NCBI GenBank assembly: GCA_963691705.1
Contig: OY829542.1
Span: 38,364,579-38,428,578 of the forward strand
DNA length: 64,000 nt
Reading direction: 5' to 3'
Source: Viola odorata
Lineage: Eukaryota; Streptophyta; Magnoliopsida; Malpighiales; Violaceae
A program made the translations under genes and the position numbers. Each line of letters opens with the position of its first letter. Position 1 is the stretch's first letter. Under the pieces are notes generated by a model, which saw only the letters and a list, made by a program, of their open reading frames with translations, was not told where the DNA came from and did no database searches. Shown here piece by piece: positions 60,060 through 64,000 of this stretch.

Positions 60060-60505
60060 CGAGCAGAGTACCTTGAGAGAGAAGACTGAAATTAGTAGGT
60101 GGATCGTCTGGATGCGAATGAGAGAACTTCCTCGGAGTGAGCGAAAAACGAAGAGAATTGTGAAGTATAAAAAAAGAGCAAAAGGGTACAAAGAAGGAGC
60201 GTATTTCCTTTTAAAGAGGCGGTTGAAAGACAGGTAGAAGGACAACCTATCACAGCAGGACATGTATGGGGCAAATGGGACACGTGGAAAGATCCTGACA
60301 GGAAACTTAAAGTCAAACGCCTCGGATTTTGCGAAGGAAAGATTCGTGAATTACAAAAAAGCCAGAAAGATGGTCATGTGAGGTGGTAATTGGTTATCCA
60401 GCGACAGATACCCCATGAAGCGGCATCATGCCAAAATGAAAGCAAAAAGGAAAAATGTTACATCATTTTATTAAAAAAAAACAATAAAAAAAAAACATGG
60501 CATCG
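60060..60505. other. Upstream region of gene A2
   Basis: Non-coding, with a G-box word CACGTG (about 60280) and a TATA-like TTTTTATAC on the minus strand near 60170. The A/T runs near 60470-60500 lie next to the end of gene A3. Confidence 0.45.
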
Positions 60506-60994
60506 TCAGTCCTCGTCTGCCCAGTGTATGTCGTAGACGTAATCATAATCCTCCGAAGATGATGGTGACCCACTATTGTAGAAAGGAAAGGGCTTGTCGA
60601 TCCTAAAAGGTCTCTGGCCAAGCCTGGTCACAAGACCTGTCGCGGGAGCGGTCTCCTCTGTTGAAGCAGCGCGAGAGCCCTCCTCCAGGGTCGGGGCTAC
60701 CAATCCTGAAGCGGAATCTTGCACAGAAGTTTTGTCCCTGGGAAAAGAGCAAGGAATAGATGGTGGCGTCTCATCCTTTTGCCGTAATGCGAAATAATGA
60801 GGCTCAAAATCGGCAAAGAAAGATTCAAAAGGCTTGTCCCTTATTTTCCTCGGATTCTTGTGACCCCGGCGCTTAGCAGGACGCCTGGCAGGCCTCCAGG
60901 GAGGCGAGAAAGGAGGATTGTCAGAATCTGGTGAAGTTGGAGGAGTCAGGGGAGAATCACGAGTGGCAGTATACAAAAAACGGGAGTCAGCCAT
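60506..60994 (-). CDS. Antisense gene 3 of element A (A3): proline-rich, acidic-tailed protein
   Basis: An intact ORF of 162 codons on the minus strand. I chose the ATG at 60994 because MADS matches the start of B3; an in-frame ATG 50 codons upstream lies before the TATA box and is not shared. Conserved parts are DSPLTPPTSPDSDNPPFSPP then WRP, a basic stretch (RRPAKRRGHKNPRK), FFADFEPHYFALRQKDE, and the Tyr/Asp end (SSSEDYDYVYDIHWADED). The middle is Ser/Ala/Thr-rich and poorly conserved. It remains open although the polyprotein of the same element has about ten stops; the gene is short, so this is only mild evidence of selection. Function unknown. Confidence 0.72.
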   Translation of the reverse strand: MADSRFLYTATRDSPLTPPTSPDSDNPPFSPPWRPARRPAKRRGHKNPRKIRDKPFESFFADFEPHYFALRQKDETPPSIPCSFPRDKTSVQDSASGLVAPTLEEGSRAASTEETAPATGLVTRLGQRPFRIDKPFPFYNSGSPSSSEDYDYVYDIHWADED

Positions 60995-61065
60995 GGAGAT
61001 ATCAGTCAGAGTAAGAAGAAGGAAGAAAAGAAGAGATGAACAAGAAAAAGGGGGAAGAGACCCAT

Positions 61066-61074
61066 TATATATAG
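61066..61074 (-). promoter_or_regulatory. TATA box of gene A3
   Basis: CTATATATAATG on the minus strand, about 75 bp before the A3 start. Confidence 0.6.
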
Positions 61075-61139
61075 CCGAGGCGAGGAAGCGTTCCTGCCTT
61101 TTTCGCATGTTTTCGAAGATAATTAATTCAATCAGGGGT

Positions 61140-61520
61140 AGCAACTATTGGGGGAAAGATCTGGTTTTGCAACTGTTGAAAGTCTGCACCAACCAAAAGG
61201 CACCGAAATCATTGCCCAATCCATTAACACTGAAAAATGGCGCAAAATAAATTCAGAGCGGTTAAGATATGAGAGAATCTTCATTATGAGCTAGGTAGGC
61301 AAATAAAGTTATGGAATTCCAAGAGACACCAAGCTCACAGTTAGTGAAAGCAGAAGTTGTTTTTCAAGCGAGACAACATGAAAGGAAGAGAAATATCGAC
61401 AACGCGGCAAGCTAATAAGGAAAAGCATTTTATTTATTTAAAAGGCCTAACGGCCCGAGGTTACAAAAGCTGGCCCTAGAGGAGCATAGAAAGGCATGGC
61501 AGAAGGGTTCCCATCACGGG
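61140..61520. other. Spacer between A4 and A3
   Basis: Non-coding AT-rich sequence holding the A4 3' end and the upstream part of the A3 promoter. No supported ORF. Confidence 0.5.
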
Positions 61521-61907
61521 TCAAGCATTCAACCCAGCGTCATCATCCTCCCACTCCAAGAAAGAAATTTCCCTCAGGGTATCCGCGAGAGTGGTCAGTT
61601 TAGAAGAATAGACCCTCACGCCCTTCAGGCAGCACCCCAGCAAGTCCTTCCTATGCTGCAGCATTGTCATAAGCAACTGAATTTGAGAGACGGCCGCTGA
61701 CAGTTTCACCGCTTTCTCCACAAGGCTGAAGTCCTCCATGGTAACAACAGTCTGCCTAGCCTGCAGGGGAGTCAGCATTCCCTGGAGCTCCAAGATATCC
61801 TCCGAAGTCTTGGTGCTCATCGACCCCAAAATATCGATGTCAGCTTGGGTCAAATTTCTCAGGGTATGGGTTTTGGATAGCAGAAAGTTCTTGGTGATCT
61901 CGTCCAT
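61521..61907 (-). CDS. Antisense gene 4 of element A (A4): small helical protein
   Basis: An intact 128-codon ORF on the minus strand. It aligns without large gaps to B4: TKNFLLSKTHTLRNL near the start, KTSEDILELQGMLTPL in the first third, then alternating leucines (VKLSAAVSQIQLLMTMLQ) and RKDLLGCCLKGVR, ending in an acidic WEDDDAGLNA. About half the residues are identical by eye. A TATA box lies about 90 bp upstream. It sits next to the 3' LTR, the outermost gene of the antisense cluster. I recognise no known family; a helical bundle or coiled-coil partner of another element protein is a guess. Confidence 0.75.
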   Translation of the reverse strand: MDEITKNFLLSKTHTLRNLTQADIDILGSMSTKTSEDILELQGMLTPLQARQTVVTMEDFSLVEKAVKLSAAVSQIQLLMTMLQHRKDLLGCCLKGVRVYSSKLTTLADTLREISFLEWEDDDAGLNA

Positions 61908-61990
61908 TGAAAGAAAAGAGATGAGGAAAATTGAAGAGGGATGTGAAGAAGGTTGAGAGAATTATGGAAACAAGTGCAAAATGAAAGGCC

Positions 61991-61998
61991 TATTTATA
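61991..61998 (-). promoter_or_regulatory. TATA box of gene A4
   Basis: TATAAATA on the minus strand in AGTCTATAAATAGGCC, about 85 bp before the A4 start. It resembles the TATA box of the LTRs (CCTATAAATACCC). Confidence 0.65.
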
Positions 61999-62144
61999 GA
62001 CTCAGAAAAAAAAGGAGGGTGCTCTGTCAATATACCTTTATCGACTGTCGAGCCCTCATTAATGCAGAAACCTCTGAGGAGGCAAGACGGAAGATGCGGC
62101 GATAGCTCTTGGTAAACACTCGGGCTCGTTTTCAGTTGGGCATA

Positions 62145-62645
62145 TGATAACTATTGATACCACTGAAGCGGCATCTCCACCCTCCCCAGAGTGGCCAAGC
62201 CAGGATACTGTACCCGCCGAGGGAGACGAGACCCTGTTCATACCACCCCTAGCCTGGCGGCCGACCCTGGGATGGTCGACATCAGCGGAGGGGGCTCTCA
62301 CGCGGCATCCGCACGGCGGCATCCCTTCCCAGGTCATCCTTGATGTCACTCCGCATGACATCACTCCCTGCCACCCCAACGACATCTACTCGGGGGTAGC
62401 TCCTACCCCCTGTCGGTACATTCCTTCCTTTACCTATAAATACCCCCACCCATTCTGATAAGAGGGTAAGCCTAAGATAGTGTACTGAAACCCTGCCACT
62501 TTGACTACTCATATTGACTTAGGCATCGGAGTGTTTACGCTGGAGACCCCCTCCGGCGCTCTGCAGGTGACGAAGACCCCAGAATAGTGTTCCCGACCAG
62601 CCCAGATCAGGCCGATCCTGTTCAGCATTTCTCGGACTCTTATCA
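62145..62645 (+). mobile_element. 3' LTR of element A
   Basis: The 501-bp LTR starts TGATAACTATTGAT and ends GGACTCTTATCA, with TATA box CTATAAATACC near 62434. It is 34 bp shorter than the 5' LTR because it has one fewer 15-bp TGACRTCA unit (copies at 62341 and 62356 only) and one fewer 17-bp unit. TTTTCAGTTGGGCATA precedes it, and GAAAC follows. Confidence 0.92.
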
Positions 62646-62650
62646 GAAAC

Positions 62651-64000
62651 TAAATGCGAAATTGTGAAGTCATGTTCGTAGACTCCCATGGGCGTCTTGG
62701 GTGGCTAGAGTTGTTTGCGTTCCCGTTGGCAGCAACTTGGAACCTAGCAAAAGAGAGGAAACAAGACTAGAGGAAGAGGTGTTAGGGTTAGTGAAATCAA
62801 GGAAAGGATCCTTAAATCGCCCAAGGTGGCACTATTTAGGGTAAGATCCCTCACGCCTCACCATACTCCTTATGGCATATAGACTCACTTTTTTATTTGC
62901 CAATGGCTCACACTTTTCACTCTTAAGCTTACCACTCACAATCTTCACTCCTCTCGGCGCATGCTCACTGTTTTCATGCCCGATATTTTTCTGACTCACA
63001 AACCTCACATTTATCTCTCCTTTCGGCGCATGCTCACTTATTTCACGCTCAGTCTTTTCCTCACTCACACGCCTCATATTTTTCACTCCACACCGCTCAA
63101 GTTGATTTTCTATAACCGTGGGGAACACAAGTGCAGCGCAAGCTTTGTAAAGCTTGGTTTGGTCTTCGTGGACTTGTGATGGAGGCAATGGGGGAATAAG
63201 GAACTTGCTGCCCAAGTGTTCCAACTTGTACATATTGAGGAAGCCATCATGGACAACCCGCTTGTCAAACTGCCACGGTCTCCGTAGAAGTAAGTGCTGG
63301 AATTCATTGGAGCCACATCACAAATCCGCTAATCTTCGTATGCGCCAACGAAAAAAGGAATACTCACTTGCCTAGTCAGGCTAATGGAACTCCCATCATT
63401 GAACCAATTCAGCACATAAGAGTGAGGGTGCTGTAGGGTAGACAACCCCAAAGAGTGGATAAGGAGCTCGCTTGCCACATCGGCACAACTCCTATTATCT
63501 ACGAGAATGGAGATCACCAAACCGTGTGCTAGGCCGCGAGTGGGAAACAGGTTGTCCCTTTGCTCAAAAACACTATCATGGACCTTGGCATGGATGCTCA
63601 AGTTTCTCCTCACTACCAAACACTTAGGGACCTGCGCACGGGTATACTCATCATCATCCATATCATCCGAGTCAACTACACTCTTGGTCACCATCACTTG
63701 ACTACCCTCGGGTTCATCATCATCGTTCACTACCTCACCACTCTCACGCATGATCATAACCCTCCTATTAAGGAATTCCGTCCTCATATGGCCTTTGCCC
63801 CCAGATTTAAAGCATGTAATATTCCTAGAAGGGGTTCTAGAGTTAGGGTCGGTGTTTAGTGTTTGTTTGGGTAGTAAGGCCGAGGACGGGTTCATGTTTG
63901 GGTAAGTGTTTGGCTTGGGTGGGGGTGTGGGATGTGTGGTCTCTTGGTTGACTTTAGAAGGTAAGGAAGGAGCATTCCAAGCAGGCTTATAAAAAGATGA
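62651..64000 (-). pseudogene. Gag-protease of Ty3/gypsy element C, partial and degenerate
   Basis: Minus strand, entering from the right window edge. A proline-rich gag end is followed by a decayed zinc knuckle (CFKSGGKGHMRTEFLNRRVM near 63810; two of the usual Cys are Ser and Phe). The protease region reads SILVDNRSCADVASELLI (about 63505), where the family has D-N-G-S, then LNWFNDGSSISLTRQVSIPF and, after a frame change, PWQFDKRVVHDGFLNMYKLE (about 63280-63225). A charged linker continues to 62832. No RT, RNase H or integrase follows: the sequence runs into 30767-30633 and the LTR at 30632 once element A is removed. So C lost pol or was a non-autonomous gag-protease element. Confidence 0.75.

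Larger units (their letters stand above)
30768..62645 (+). mobile_element. Tat-lineage LTR retrotransposon A, split by nested element B
   Basis: The element is bounded by LTRs at 30768-31302 and 62145-62645 and by a perfect 5-bp target duplication, GAAAC (30763-30767 and 62646-62650). Removing B leaves about 16.0 kb. The order is 5' LTR, primer site, decayed gag-pol, two tandem-repeat blocks, four antisense genes (A1 to A4) and 3' LTR. The second, archaeal-like RNase H between RNase H and integrase places it in the Tat lineage of Ty3/gypsy. It was inserted into element C. The two LTRs differ at roughly 20 or more bases plus 34 bp of indels by my reading, so it is older than B. Confidence 0.9.

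Noticed and set aside
60995..61144. Starting gene A3 at the in-frame ATG at 61144
   Set aside because: The TATA box at 61066-61074 would then be inside the coding region, and B3 has no matching extension.

Overview
The window is plant nuclear DNA, most likely from a eudicot. It holds many short exons with GT-AG introns and long AT-rich introns. Two recognisable plant genes fill the left quarter, and the other three quarters are nested LTR retrotransposons. I saw no bacterial genes, CRISPR array, tRNA or rRNA gene.

Region 1 (1-15.3 kb) is gene-rich. A cohesin-regulator PDS5 gene runs from before the window to 12380. Thirty-two internal and terminal exons join into one open frame of 1,622 codons ending in a Tudor domain and an acidic tail; the first coding exon lies upstream of the window. 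A three-exon C2-domain (CAR-type) gene follows at 14137-15321. A 909-bp solo LTR with a GTTAC target duplication sits in its 3' flank.

Region 2 (16.6-30.6 kb) holds a decayed LINE tail, an LTR fragment and older Ty3/gypsy elements nested in each other. F is Athila-like on the minus strand. It is broken by E, a short non-autonomous element coding an unfamiliar repeat protein, and by D, an Athila-like gag-protease element on the plus strand. D is broken by C, a minus-strand gag-protease element whose 5' half reappears at 62.65-64 kb.

Region 3 (30768-62645) is element A, a Tat-lineage Ty3/gypsy element inside C with a perfect GAAAC target duplication. A is split by B (41973-57847), a younger element of the same lineage on the opposite strand. 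Without B, A is about 16.0 kb; B is about 15.9 kb. Both share one plan: LTR, primer site, gag-protease-RT-RNase H-second RNase H-integrase, a tandem-repeat spacer, then FOUR genes on the antisense strand, then the 3' LTR. B's polyprotein has a single in-frame stop; A's has many.

The antisense module is the most interesting content. Genes 1 and 2 are multi-exon paralogues: an N-terminal domain resembling the 'putative gypsy type transposon' family, a disordered linker and a C-terminal coiled coil. Gene 3 codes a proline-rich protein with an acidic end, and gene 4 a small helical protein. Order, strand, intron phases and TATA-like sequences ahead of most of the genes are shared by A and B although their LTRs are well diverged. 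This suggests a separately transcribed accessory gene set carried by this retrotransposon lineage.
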